From contig JAEILZ010000001.1 of assembly GCA_018873225.1 (NCBI GenBank), positions 4,712,001 to 4,776,000 of the forward strand: DNA of 64,000 nucleotides, written 5' to 3'. Below, piece by piece: positions 42,710-55,700 of this stretch. Source of the DNA: [Phialemoniopsis] sp. UDSM-2020. Lineage: Eukaryota; Ascomycota; Sordariomycetes; Thyridiales; Thyridiaceae. Below the pieces are notes generated by a model, which saw only the letters and a list, made by a program, of their open reading frames with translations, made no database searches and had not been told where the DNA came from. Position numbers and translations under genes: made by a program. Position 1 is the stretch's first letter, and each line of letters starts with the position of its first letter.

Positions 42710-45010
42710 TTAGCTCATTGAAGCTTCCCATTTGGTACGAATGTTGTTGTTTAGATCCTGAAGGGTCTTGACCATTGGTTGAAGATCCTGATCCCTCTCG
42801 CCAACTGTAGCAACGCTTTGAGTGACCTGCTCTAGCAGAGCCATGTCGTCCTCTGCGGTGGATCCGACATCCCTCGGATTGCTGGCGAAAAGATGCTTGG
42901 CCAAGCTGCCGTATGCCACATAGCAGCGGAATGCGCCCAGCACGGCGGACACTGTTGCGGACACCGGATATCTGTCGATGGCCAGGCGAACAAGTTTCAG
43001 AATGCGACGTCCGACATTGACCGTCAGAGGCGTTGTAGGCACATCACCGATAGTCGTGGACGGATCGGCTAAGCCATGCTGAAGTATCGCGAGCTCACGG
43101 CTCATCATCATCATTGCGCCGTATGCCGTAATGGCCAGGTCGTAGAGCATCCACCACAATCCACTTTTATGCTCGTATGTAGTGAGAGAATCTGTCTACG
43201 AGCCGGAGAAGCAAGTCAGCAAGTTATGTTCTCAATAGCAGGTGAAGTTGTGAGGCGGATGAGTAGGTTGAAATGAGAAAAGTAGGTGACCTACCAACGA
43301 CCACTCTTGCAATAGAGCTTCAATTTCCCCACAGAATCCCTCAATCAACTTCATTTGACATTCCCTGTCCTTGGTGTCTTCATCCCGCAAGTCAAAGAAG
43401 CGAAACAGGAGAACAGTCAATCTCGACTTGACGAGAAATGTCAACGCAGGCACTATATGATCAGCATGGGCAGAGGGCGGGTCGATTGCTGGTAAGTTGA
43501 CCCGCCATTCAGTGGTATTGGCGGTTATTATGGCAGGCTTGTCGTGTAGAAGTCTGAAGAAGAAGTCGACGAGCAATAAATCCCAGAAGCCCTTCCTGTG
43601 CTGGTCCGCCCCATCCGACGCAACTCTGGGACTTATGAAGGGATTGGGAACACTCTGATCGAGATTATGAAGGTTCAGCTTTCCGACACAGTGACAAACA
43701 AGTTTGTACATGCTCCAGCTGAACTCAAAGTCGCATTGCTGAAAAGCGGCTCGCATCTTGGACGAGCAATATCAGCATTGTCCGCGTCATGTTTAGTGAA
43801 GGATGGTAGAGAGAATCTTTTCCTTACGAGAAGGACTGCAACAATCAAGTCCGTTTTGGTCCCTGAAGCTCGCTTCTGCCACGCTGGTATCGCGCGGAGA
43901 CAAAGTATGTACATTGTCTGAGTCAAGTCCGTGATCTCCGGCGCCGCCGCCAAGGGAATCGGTAAGGATCCATGATAGAGTATACTGTAATAGAGGAGCA
44001 GTGCAGCCGGATCAATTGTGATCTCAGGGATGTCGATGATATCCGGTATCAGGTACATCAGCTTGATATTGATGAAATCTGGAAAGATATCGACTTGATA
44101 CCACTGACAGAAATCTAGCAGTCAGGGTGATTAGCGTTTTGGTGTGCTACTGAACAAGGGGTCACTGTATGACAATGAATCCTTACTGTCAAGGCACGCT
44201 TTCGCAAGGGCCTGGGGAACCTGGTAATCTAAACTTGCGATCTGCTTTGAACGGCTTTGCCGCTTGAGATGCAGGACATGACGAAGAGCACATTCGAGAC
44301 GCACGTCTGCACAGAGACAGTTCTCGAGGGGGCTTCTTAAAGAGTCTGCAGTGGGATAATCTGTCACAGGAGTAATGCCATTACTCGCTGCTTCAGATAA
44401 GGTCGCGGTATTGGCATTGGGGGACTGTGTTGATGCCGATCGCGGTGAACTCTGATCAGTTCGCGAATCGCTCAGACCAGATATTATCGGATCAGTCAAG
44501 ATGCTAGTATTGGTTGATGCAGTGATGAGCCTTGAGCACTTTTCTTCGACTTGATGTATCCTGTCGAGAAGTTTTGATAGGTCATCGCTGGGACTACTGG
44601 ATGCTAAATTAGCTCTGTCAGGACTTAAACAGGGCCCTGCACATACGCTGGCTCGTTTTGGACTGCCCTAGCATGAGACTTTTCCCTTTTCTTCCGCGTC
44701 GGATAGACACAGGGTTGCTTTCGGGCAAAACAGCCATCGCATGTAGGTTTGGCGCGGTCACAGCGGATCTGAATCAGTTGTTAGTGGCCTAGATGATTTG
44801 CGAAATGCCTAGGAAGGGTTAGGCTGAGCATCGGCATGTCGATACCTTTCGGGACTTGCAGCTGACACACTGTTCGAATACTACGTTAGCACATGCAGCG
44901 TTCCCGAGGTGGGCTAGAGGCTCGGTCAGGTCATCTCGCCCGGGGGGCCTCAATGTCCTTACCGCCAACTGACTTATCACAGCCCCTTGAGGCTGCGTAG
45001 CGGGATCCAT
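42710..45010 (-). CDS. Zn2Cys6 transcription factor, seven exons
   Basis: The exon set starts 45010-44963, 44869-44846, 44768-44647 and 44596 onward, then two exons from about 44114 and 43756, and a last exon ending at 42710. The 24-bp second exon codes exactly for CVSCKSRK; joined to IRCDRAKPTCDGCFARKQPC it gives a canonical zinc cluster with Cys at 17, 20, 27, 34, 37 and 44. A basic linker and a fungal-TF-type regulatory region follow. Phases agree at the junctions I checked. The gene is divergent to the PDR transporter across an 827-bp promoter with a 14-bp direct repeat, and may control that pump. Confidence 0.8.
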
Positions 45011-45082
45011 GTAGGGACACCGAGCTGGAACAATGCTTGCATGCTTGCATGCCACATGTCGACAATGCAGCCCCTCTCTAGA

Positions 45083-45528
45083 AAAGTCCGTCCCACGTTA
45101 GAAATACTGACTTGTCGCTGTAAAATTAATAAGCCTCTTCCCTTCGTATTAATCAGCCCCGTAATTCCTTTCTGTGTTTGTCGGAGATATCGCGTTGCGG
45201 AATGGTCGGGGGCTGTTCTCATCTGAGGGTTTGACGCTGGAGCCTAAGCCTTGGCTGTGGTGTTGATTCGGACACCTCAGAGTCCGTTTGTCCGCTCCAG
45301 ATTTGGGCGTGACGGGGCACGCTGTCTTATCTAAGTTTGACAGGAGACCTGGGGCCATGGCCTGGAAGCGCGTGCTTGGTACAGCGCCAAGGTCCGGCAT
45401 CTGGAAACGAGATCGCGCTTATCCCTATGAGTCAGTTTTAGCGGCGTTTTCATCACCAAAATGATGAAACGCGAGTGGGACAGTGGGCTCCTTGGAATGT
45501 CGCGGCCGAAGCCGAAAGTCCGTCCCAC
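45083..45528. promoter_or_regulatory. 14-bp direct repeat in the TF/ABC divergent promoter
   Basis: AAAGTCCGTCCCAC occurs at 45083-45096 and again at 45515-45528, once near each of the divergent genes. A TCCGCGG word close to the yeast PDRE core lies at 45541. The repeat is a candidate binding site for the adjacent Zn2Cys6 factor. Confidence 0.45.
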
Positions 45529-45837
45529 AATTATCGGGCTTCCGCGGCCGGCTTGACCCTGACACGGTACCGGGGAGGTCGGAGAGCAGTCTCTTCACCG
45601 CGATCTCCGTATCAGAATTGCCTGTTATTAAATGTAGTGATTTGAGAAGTCTGCCTATCCGACTTTGAACCTGGCACGCGCATTTCCTCCTTTTTCAGCT
45701 ATCAAGTCTGAGCTTGGGGTTCACAAAGCTGCAACTCGTCCTCGAGACGATATTGTACATCATATATTCCTCGTTATTGTACCTTGTTTGACTCATATTT
45801 ATCCGACGGAACCCTCGAAGTCGAGCTATTAAGCACG

Positions 45838-48800
45838 ATGTCGTCGAATGAGACGGGCCCTGAGCTCGAGAAACGAGTCCAGCCAACCGAGAAGACGATA
45901 TCATCCCGAGCATCATTCAATACCCTGACTGCTGATCAGGAAAAGGCACACAATGGCCACGACTTAGCGGAAGAGAATATGCACGATGAGATGCAAGAGC
46001 TTGCTAGAAGGCTGACAAGCCGATCTCAAGGCCCAGATGCTCAACCACACCTGTTTCCTTTGCCAGTCAACGGCCCGCTCGATCCCAATAGCGACCAGTT
46101 CAACGCGAAGAAATGGGCCAAGGCGTTTTACAAAGCAAGAAAGGAGTCCCTTGAAGGCAATGCACCGAAGAAAACCGGCATCGCGTTCCACAATCTTAAT
46201 GTATACGGGTTCGGCACCGACACGGATTTTCAGAAGACTGTGGGCAACATTTTTCTTGACGGAGTCACTTTGGCCAAGAAACTGGTCAACAAGAGACAGG
46301 AGCGTGTAGACATACTGCGCGACCTGGAAGGCGTCGTTCACAGCGGCGAAATGCTTTGCGTGCTTGGACCCCCAGGATCTGGCTGTTCCACCTTCCTCAA
46401 GACCGTTGCAGGCGACACCCATGGCTTTCACATACAAGAGTCGTCCAAGCTGAACTATCAAGGCATTCATCCTGACCAGATGAAGACTACTTTCAAGGGC
46501 GAAGCCATCTATACAGCCGAGGTCGATCACCATTTCCCTCAGTTAACGGTCGGGGATACCTTGTACTTCGCAGCGGCTGCACGGTGCCCCAAACATATCC
46601 CGACAGGAACGACACGAAAAGAGTACATCGAGCATCTTCGTGATGTGACCATGGCCATCTTCGGCATATCACACACCAAAAACACCCGCGTTGGTGACGA
46701 TTTTGTGCGAGGCGTCAGTGGTGGAGAGAGAAAACGCGTGACAATTGCTGAGGCCTCGTTGAGCTACGCGCCTCTACAATGCTGGGATAACAGTACTCGA
46801 GGTCTTGATAGCGCGAATGCTGTCGAGTTTTGCCGAACCTTACGAACACAGGCTGATGTACTAGGTTGTACATCGTGTGTCGCTATTTATCAAGCACCCC
46901 AGGACGCATACGACGTAAGTACCAACGACGAGTTCTCTTCCTTGAATTGGCTTGACTGACTCGCGGGAAGTTGTTTGAGAAAGTGCTTGTACTGTACAAG
47001 GGCCACCAAATCTTTTTTGGAAAGACAACCAGGGCCCAACGTTATTTCGAGGAGCTGGGCTTCGTGTGTCCAGATCAGCAGACCACGGCCGACTTCCTAA
47101 CATCCATGACGAGTCCTAAGGAAAGGACAATTCGACCTGGCTGGGAGAACAAGACACCCCGGACCCCGGAGGACTTTGCTCGAGCATGGAAGGAGAGTCG
47201 AGATCGTGCCATTTTACTTGAGGAGATCGACAGCTACATCGAGAGGCACCCTTTCCATGGCGAGCATTACGACAAATTCCTCGAATCTCGACGCATGGAC
47301 CAAGCTTCCACCCAGCGCACCAGGTCTCCCTTTACGCTCTCCTACATGCAGCAAATGGGTCTTACCCTCTGGAGAAGTGTAGTCATGCTGAAGACCGACC
47401 CTAGCTTGACCATCACCATGTTGGTCACAAATTTCCTTCAGGCCATCATCGTCAGCAGCATCTTCTACAATCTGCCCGAAACCACCGCATCATTTCAACC
47501 CCGTGCTATCCTCTTGTTCTTTATCATCCTTATGAATGCTTTTGGCAGCATATTAGAGATTATATCTCTATATGCAAAGCGAAAGATCATTGAGAAGCAC
47601 GCAAGGTATGCGCTGTATCACCCAAGCGCAGAAGCCCTGTCTTCAATGATAGTTGATCTTCCGTACAAGCTGATCAACGCCATCATCACCAACATCATCT
47701 TGTACTTTATGGGAAACTTGAATCGGGAGCCAGGACCGTTCTTCTTTTTCTTGCTGGTCATCTTCACAACCACCATGACCATGTCGATGCTTTTCCGGCT
47801 GATCGCATCCGTCACGAAGTCAATCGCACAGGCCATGGCACCATCTGCAATCATTCTGCTCGGCTTGGTCTTGTACACGGGCTTTACCATTCCCACGCAG
47901 TATATGCGTAGCTGGATCAGCTGGTGCCGCTGGGCCAATCCCATTTTCTATGGTCTCGAGTCCATCATGATCAATGAATTCGCCGGGAGGGACTTCCCTT
48001 GTGCAAGCTTCGTCCCGTTCGGGAATGGGTACAACGACGTGTCTCCCAGCGCTCGAGCATGCGCCTCGCAAGGATCTATTCCTGGACAGAATTTCGTCAG
48101 TGGTACCACATACATTGAGACGGCCTTCGGCTATGAGACGTCGCACCGATGGCGGAACTGGGGTGTTATGATTGCCTTCATGATACTCTATCTCGCTCTA
48201 CACCTGTTGGCTACCGAATATGTGGCCTCAGAACGATCCAAGGGTGAGGTCCTGGTGTACCTTCGCCGGGCCATGAAGCATCTCAAGGCCACCCCAAAAG
48301 ACGTCGAGAGCGGGCCTTCCGCCTCCACCATCCGAGACATGGATGATGGCAACACTTCAGGTGCCGAAGTCGAGAGGCAAACCTCGGTGTTCCACTGGGG
48401 CAACGTATGTTACGACATCAAGATCAAAGGGGAGCCCCGACGCATTCTAGATCATGTTGATGGGTGGGTCAAACCTGGCACTTTGACAGCGCTTATGGTG
48501 AGTTCCTATGCTAGCTTGGAACCCTTTACGCACTCACTAACAGACTTTACAGGGCTCTTCGGGAGCCGGCAAAACCACGCTTCTTGACGTGCTTGCCAGT
48601 CGCGTCACCATGGGCGTGGTCACTGGTGACATGCTTGTCAACGGGAAGCCTCGCGACGAGTCGTTCCAGCGAAAGACGGGCTACGTTCAGCAGCAGGATC
48701 TCCACCTTGCCACATCGACTGTTCGCGAGGCTCTCACGTTCAGTGCCCTGCTCCGTCAGCCAGTGCAGTACAGTCGGCAGGAAAAGATCGACTATGTGGA

Positions 48801-50526
48801 CACCGTCATCAGTCTGCTCGATATGCAAGACTACGCCGATGCGATTATTGGCATCCCTGGAGAAGGCCTAAATGTCGAGCAACGCAAACGACTGACTATC
48901 GGAGTAGAGCTGGCAGCACGGCCACAGCTCCTACTCTTCTTCGATGAGCCTACGTCAGGCTTGGACAGTCAAACATCCTGGTCAATTTGTGATCTGATGG
49001 AGAAGTTGACCAAGAACGGTCAAGCCATTCTTTGTACCATACATCAACCCTCCGCCATATTATTTCAGAGATTCGATCGACTGTTGCTTTTGTCCAAGGG
49101 CAAGACGATATACTTTGGTGAAATTGGCAAGGGCTCTCGGACGCTCGTTGACTACTTCACCCGGAACGGAGCTCATGGCCTTCCCACAGGGGCCAACCCG
49201 GCTGAGTACATGCTTGAGGTCATCGGAGCCGCACCAGGTGCGACTACCGACGTCGATTGGCCGGTAGTTTGGCGGAACAGCCCCGAATACCACGACGTAC
49301 AAGAAGAACTCGCGAATCTGGCGGCTTCCAGTAATGCTGCGCCCAGCAACGAGGACCCTTCTATGTATAAGGAATTTGCTGCGTCATCTTTCGAGCAGTA
49401 CAGACAGGTGATCAAGCGAGTCTTTGAACAATACTGGCGAAGCCCGGGTTATATATATGCCAAGGTCCTGCTATCACTCGGCTCGGTAAGGACGCTACGC
49501 CCAATTTGTGATCTGAGGTGGAAGGCTTGTGCTAACCTTGACAGTCCCTCTTCATCGGCCTGTCCTTCCTGAATGGTGATAACACGCAGCGTGGACTCAC
49601 AAACCAGATGTTCGGGGTATTCATTTTCTTGAGCGTGTTCCCAAACCTGGTCAATCAAATCATGCCGGTCTTTGCCTCACAGCGTGTCATGTACGAGGCC
49701 CGCGAGCGTCCCTCTAAAGCGTATTCTTGGAAAGCCTTCATGGCTGCTAACATCCTGGTCGAACTGGCTTGGAATTCTGTACGTGTTGCAATACCGCGGG
49801 TCTGGTGAATGAAACTAACATCAAGCAGCTCATGTCTCTTTTGGCTTTCCTATGCTGGTACTACCCCATTGGTCTCTTCAGAAACGCCCAATGGACCGAC
49901 TCCGTCAACTCGAGAGGCATTACCATGTTCTTACATCTGTGGATTTTCTTCATGTATTCCAGCACGTTCGCGAACATGCTGATTGCGGGGCTTCCCACGG
50001 CTGATGTTGCTGGCGGCGTGGGTAACCTGCTTCTGATCATGATGTTCACCTTTTGCGGGTATGTTTCCTGTTCCAAAGCAGATTATGAAGCTTTGCTAAA
50101 ACATTCAATAGTGTTCTCGCCGGCCCAGATGCTCTTCCGGGATTTTGGATCTTCATGTATCGCATCAACCCGTTCACATACATCATTGAAAGTTTCTTGG
50201 GTACCTCGCTCGGGAACGCCCCGATGTACTGTGCATCCAACGAGCTGGTCCGCTTCACCGCACCAAACGGCTCGACGTGCGCCGAGTATGCCGCCGGATT
50301 CCTCTCTCAGGCAGGCGGCTACCTCTCGAACCCTGACGCAACCGACTGCGAGTACTGCGCCATGTCAGAGACCAACCAGTTCCTAGCGTCTGTCAACGTC
50401 AGCTTCGGGCACAGGTGGAGGGACTTTGGATTCATGTGGGTATTTTGCATATTCAACCTTTGCATGGCCTTGCTGTTCTACTGGCTTGCAAGGGTGCCGA
50501 AGAACAAGAAGGTCAAGAAGGAGTAG
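45838..50526 (+). CDS. full-size PDR-type ABC transporter (ABC-G)
   Basis: Six exons (45838-46914, 46971-48497, 48553-49485, 49545-49778, 49829-50058, 50112-50526) join in phase to 1471 residues, the usual size. The order is NBD-TMD-NBD-TMD. NBD1 has the degenerate Walker [14 protein letters not shown] with Cys in place of Lys, and the signature [17 protein letters not shown]2 has an intact Walker [13 protein letters not shown], and the altered signature [12 protein letters not shown]. This asymmetry is normal for fungal PDR pumps. They expel hydrophobic toxins and drugs through the plasma membrane. Next to an aromatic degradation cluster it may relieve stress from phenolic substrates or from the quinones derived from them. 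Confidence 0.93.
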
Positions 50527-50891
50527 AAGGATTGGGGCATCGGGAGGACAAAGTATGTCAAGACTATTTCATAAAAATGTGTCATGGGCGGGAGAAGCTA
50601 TTAGTCACTAAAACACTTGTAATTTAGACACTCAAAACTGGTAGATTTATTTAGATTTGAATTTAATGTAAGGCGAGATGCACGATACACTTTACTTCTT
50701 CATCCTATTATTAAGTTGCAAGCAAAGGCATGAGTTCCTTTTCATACGTCAACCGAGCATAGGATCAGTCTTAAATGTTAGATCACTCGCTAAAGGTTTG
50801 TACTGTTGCTGGCTGTGGAGTGCAGAAAGTCCGTATTTGAGCACCTTTTCCTCGTCTCTGGAGTGGCCAGGAAGTGAAGGAACATAAGTAT
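50527..50891. other. convergent intergenic region, AT-rich
   Basis: The 3' ends of the ABC transporter and peroxygenase genes face each other here. The stretch is AT-rich and holds no gene. Confidence 0.5.
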
Positions 50892-51900
50892 TCAAAGACT
50901 TCCGTGAAGGTCGCGGCGTCTGGGGACTGACTCTGCTTCAGCCGAGTCCGTCAGCAGGTTCGTGGCGTTCTTTATCAGATCTGACACGTAAAGGATCTGC
51001 TCGAGGGTGACCGGGTCGACTTTCTTCGACCAGCCTAGTTCGGTAGGTAGACGCTCGTTTTCTGCATTGAGAAGGTCAAACACAGGTCTTATCTGAAGGC
51101 CTTTGAAGGGACCACATACCGAAGAGATACTCGACAAGAGACCTATTGACATGGCCCCCTTGAATATCGCCTAGAACAATGATAGGCGCCGCTACCTCTC
51201 CGAGGCTGAATGACTCAACTGTGGATGTGAACGTGTAGTTTGGATTGGTCGATCGAGATTCAATCTGTCGGAAGAGCTTGCCATTGGCCAACATCTTGGC
51301 ATCCAGAACATCTGCAGTCCAGTACGCTCTCGTCGTGTCGAAAACTTCCTGGTTGAAGACGTGATTGTTGCCAAAGGCAGCGTCCAGACGACTGTATCCA
51401 CAATATCAAAACAATGTTGACCACGTCGGAAATGCTGGTGCTACTTGCCTCATGCTAGCGTCATGCTCCAATACGTTATGCACGTTGAGTTGGTCCCTGT
51501 TCAGCCGGATCAGTTCCGAGCAAGGCTTCATCTTGATCGGTTAGAATTACGTACAGAGTGAAGAAAGTAGCATTGGGCTCTGGATTGGCCACCAGTGCCT
51601 GCTCAAACATGATGGTTCCGAGCGAGGGATCAAAGTTGAGGGCATCTTTCAAGGCACCAACAACCACATCGCGGGTTAGGTTCCTCCCGTCGTGGTGAAG
51701 AAACCCATGATTAGCCAGGGTGTTCATCATAGGGCAGGGTCCGCGAACTTTGTTGTTAGGTCTGGAGATCGTTTCAAAGGCGCGCGAGAAATGGGAAACA
51801 TACAGTCATTAGGGCCTCCGGGAGCCCATGTGTTGTACGAACCTCCAGCGAGGGCGCACTCACAAGCGGCAAGGAGGATGCATGAATGAAATAGCTTCAT
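50892..51900 (-). CDS. secreted heme-thiolate peroxygenase (chloroperoxidase/UPO family, short type)
   Basis: Five exons (51900-51804, 51747-51555, 51496-51449, 51391-51120, 51061-50892) join in phase to 259 residues. A signal peptide (LFHSCILLAACECALA) precedes PGGPNDFRGPCPMMNTLANH, which is formed across intron 1 and holds the heme-thiolate Cys37 in the PCP motif. The third exon codes for LDQLNVHNVLEHDASM with E107-H108-D109, the metal and acid-base motif of short UPOs. The C-terminal FENERLPTELGW is also typical. Intron 3 has a GC donor (AG|GCAAGT) and joins SMSR in frame. UPOs use H2O2 to oxygenate alkyl and aromatic C-H bonds outside the cell. It may prepare substrates for the neighbouring cluster. 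Confidence 0.88.
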
Positions 51901-52789
51901 GATGATATTGAATCTAGCACGAAATAGCAGACTCTGAGGGCTGAGAGACATATCAGCATCTCCCCATGTTTTTTTTACTTGGGCTGGTTCTCCGTCTTTA
52001 TAATAGGCATCCTCTCTGCCATACTTGCTATCCATTGCGTTTCCTGAACAAGTCTCACAGATGGATACTACCATCTCCTCAATTTGAAACAAGTCATATG
52101 GCTTTCCGAGGCAAGTCTTGTGGGTTTCCGAAGACGAGAGCGAGAGCGGATGTAACTTGAGCGGTGCTTTGGTCAACGCTGTCCACGTCAACCAGTCAAA
52201 TTGATGGGATTACGCACCCCGGCAGAGTAGCTACGTCGGCACATTTCGATCTGCACTGCCGAACACCAATAGGGAGCAAGCCCGACCTCCCGTATGGCGC
52301 GCTAACGTGCGGACCTGGGGTGGGATCGACGCGTACGATGTTAAAAATGTCTCCCATGCGGGACAGGAGAGCAAGGGAAGGACCAAGCTAGAATGCTCAT
52401 ATTCTCATGAAGCAAATTCGAGCCGCATCACTGTAAAAGAGCTTACCTAATTCGAGGATTATGTAACTCGAATATTCGGAAGCGGGTGGCTGGCGGTTTA
52501 TCGGGGGATTTCCCTTGCCATAGGACACGAGAAGTGGGTCTTGGGAGATACGGATCAGGGATGCTCATCATCCCTCCGTTGCTGTTGTTGATGACTTCTC
52601 TTCCTTGGTGTTGCATGCGAAGTACATCACCGTCTCTTAGCCCTCTGAACGTCCTAGGTGGAACAATCAAGCTGACAAACGAATAATAGAACCATAGCAG
52701 TGGGACACAGACTAATCCTTCCTGTGCTCGATAAATTTCTACAAAACATAGAATAGATCGACCTCTTGAATCCGCCTCCACTCGAACGG
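51901..52789. other. intergenic region upstream of the peroxygenase
   Basis: No gene was recognised. The short ORFs on both strands here show no conserved pattern. Confidence 0.45.
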
Positions 52790-55700
52790 TCAATTCTCCA
52801 AGTCGGCGATGTCCTCAATTCCCAAGCTCGCCCCTTGAACTCCGAGAGCTACCCACTTGCGAATCAAGTCAGCAACGGTATGGTGCCACCCGGTATCAGC
52901 CACCGTAATAGCTCGATCATACCCTGTTTCGCCAGGACGAGAGCTGGTGGCGCCGCTGTTGAGGAGTAGCTGAACCATGTCCAAGTGACCGTAAAATGCT
53001 GCACTGTCTAATGCATTCAAGTGGGTCCCCGGCTCCAGCAAATTCTTGTGGGCATTGATGTCAAGGCCGTGTCGAAGAAGGGTTGTCATGATATCGATGT
53101 CTCCAGTCCCGGCGTTTTTCGCACCAAGTTTAGCAGCCGTATGACTTGGAAGCATAGCCAGATTCGGTGAATATTGTTCAATGAATTGCATAGTTTCCCG
53201 GACTCGCGGAACCCTCGGCCTAGGCATTATGGCGTCAACTGAGCCAAAAGCCGTAGCCAGGTCGATTGGATCGATGTCAACAATGCCTTCTTGTAAAGCC
53301 TTTTTCAAAAGACAACACCGGTCGTGATAAGCCAGTGATGTTAATACACCACAATTTATAGACTCACCACCCTCCGTTTGTGCATTGTGTTCGAGCACGA
53401 GGAGAATCAAATCGTCACTTGCACTGACGTCCAGTAGTATATCAACGACATTTCCAGGCATCGGCGCTCCATTAGTGACCAAGAAACGGAATGTATGCTC
53501 TAAAGCCAGATCACGAATGCTGCCAACGGTGAATACAGTGTCATCGGTATCATCCTGTCGAGTCCGTATTGCACCGAGGAAGGCGCCGATGAGGTGTGGC
53601 CGCTGCTGTGGTTGAGTACTGAAGTCAAGGCCCTCCGTCTTCACAAGCTTACAAGCCTCCAGCATGGTGTTGGCATCGGTGCTTTCAAGACTGCCAAGAA
53701 GCAAATCATACAAAGCGGTTTGGCTTGCTTGTTGAGAGCCGTCTTTGACAAGGTTCAGGCAGTACTTCAGGCTGCTAAGGCACGGTCTGCAACCTCGTCG
53801 TCCCTTAGCAATAAGTCGCATTAGACTTAGCGGCTTTTGAGTCCACGAACGAACCCATGAATGGCGAGACTTGAATGTTTCGATGGGTTCATCAATCAGC
53901 TCGTCTCCAAGAATTTGTTGGTAGGAACGAGATGCTCCAGCATCTAGCGAACGTAAAACACGGCCCACCTCTTCATTGTCGAGTTCTACACCAGCCTTGT
54001 GAAGAATATTGATGGCGTTCAAATTGTGCTCCCAGGCGGCTACGCAAAGGGCGTATGCTCCGACCTTTCTAATGTCTACACAGTATGAGATGAGACTTGA
54101 CAGAAGGTCGCAGCTTCCAGAGTTCACCGAGCTGGAGAGCGCCGTTGAACTTATTCTACATCCTGCTTCTAGTAACAACTCGATCGCCTCTTCGTAGACG
54201 TGGATGCTGTGATTTGAGTGTGCGGCTTGGTTGACGAAGAAGTGCAGCGTTGTCTCCGCCAGGAAACTTGCATTTCCAGCATTCAGGAGCATTCGTAGAT
54301 GTTTTGCATGCCACATAGTTGAGGCCTGGGCAAAGTGAATTATTACTTTGCGTAGGAACTGATCTTGTTCTTGTTCATTGTGAAATTGGAACAACCGTAT
54401 GTAGGCCTCGAATTCCTCTGTGTTTTGAGATAGGGCATCTAAGACACCAGCAAGAGTTGGAATCAGCCTTGAGTCGCGAAATACCACTCTGCCTAACAAA
54501 GTGTAGAACGTGGGATTGATGCAATAAGCGACGTCGAGGCAAGAAAGCTCCATAACTGGGCCATCTCGTCCAAAAAGACGATGGTTCAGTGCGACGTCCC
54601 AATATTGGCGATGTTCCCATTCACTTCCCGGCAAGTGAGACGATCGCATCAGTGAAAGAACTTCCTCCTGCGTTGCTAGCATGTTTGCGTTGCACTCGAC
54701 CAGGTACTCCAATAGCAGTGTGCAGTCATCTGGGATATGTCCGTAACGCAGGATGTGCATCAAAAGAGCGGCTGCAATCACTGTCGCGTAGTCGGCAGTG
54801 AGTTGATAACGGTGCGAGCACAGTTCCCTGATATAACGAACTATGTAAAGGTCGAATACACACTCGAGCATATTGTAATTCGAGCGCAAGTCCAACAGTG
54901 GAAGCAAGTCTGATCCTAGACTACTTCCCAGCAGAACTATTTGCCAACGAACTCGAGTCCGAGCTCTGTCGATCCAGGCCGGGTGCCGCGCGGCCACTGA
55001 AATCAAGTAATTGAATACTGCTTTATTGTCGGCTTTCCAAGCAATATCGGCCACTTGTTCCCAAACAGCTCTGGAAGTAGGTGTGCTCAGATGGAAGAAT
55101 TTATTCAGAAAGGTATGGTCCAAGGTGGCTAGTATTTTCTCTAGATCATTTTGGTAGGGTTCTCCTCGTTTGGAATACTCCAGAAAGTTTTTGTTGGACA
55201 GTTGATAAATCGTTCGAAACATACGAACTCGGTGATCGTAGTCAGTGAGTATCCTTGGGATGCGGCTGGCAGTGGAATATATAGGAGGGTAGGCTAGATC
55301 TTGGAAATGAAGCTTGAGCCCGAAACTTCCATCTGATCTATGCTCCATAGGGTCTGCCAAAGTTTCCTTGTGGCATCCGTCGTGCTGGTTGGTAGTCAAA
55401 AGACCCCTCTCAGTATGAAGATTCATAAGGGATACTATCGAGGTTTTTTGTCAACCACATAGACCTTACGATAGCCAAAAATATCTGCAGGCTTACGTGA
55501 TTCTGAGAGTAAACTCTCGAATTGTCTCCAGGGAAGGGGATAGAGTTCAGAATAGAGAGACACCAGACTCAGGTCGGTCAAACGTGGCTCACTAGACCTC
55601 TTCACCACTGCCGCCTCCTGGTAGGCAATATTGAACTTTTTCGGCTTCAAGTAGTGATCCGAGGTAGGGGATGGGGTCCGAATTTGCATACCAGCGGGCA

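Noticed and set aside
11953..50526. A mycotoxin or other secondary-metabolite biosynthetic cluster
   Set aside because: The TRI12-type pump, P450 and regulators fit, but no polyketide synthase, peptide synthetase or terpene synthase is present, while four ring-cleavage pathway enzymes are.
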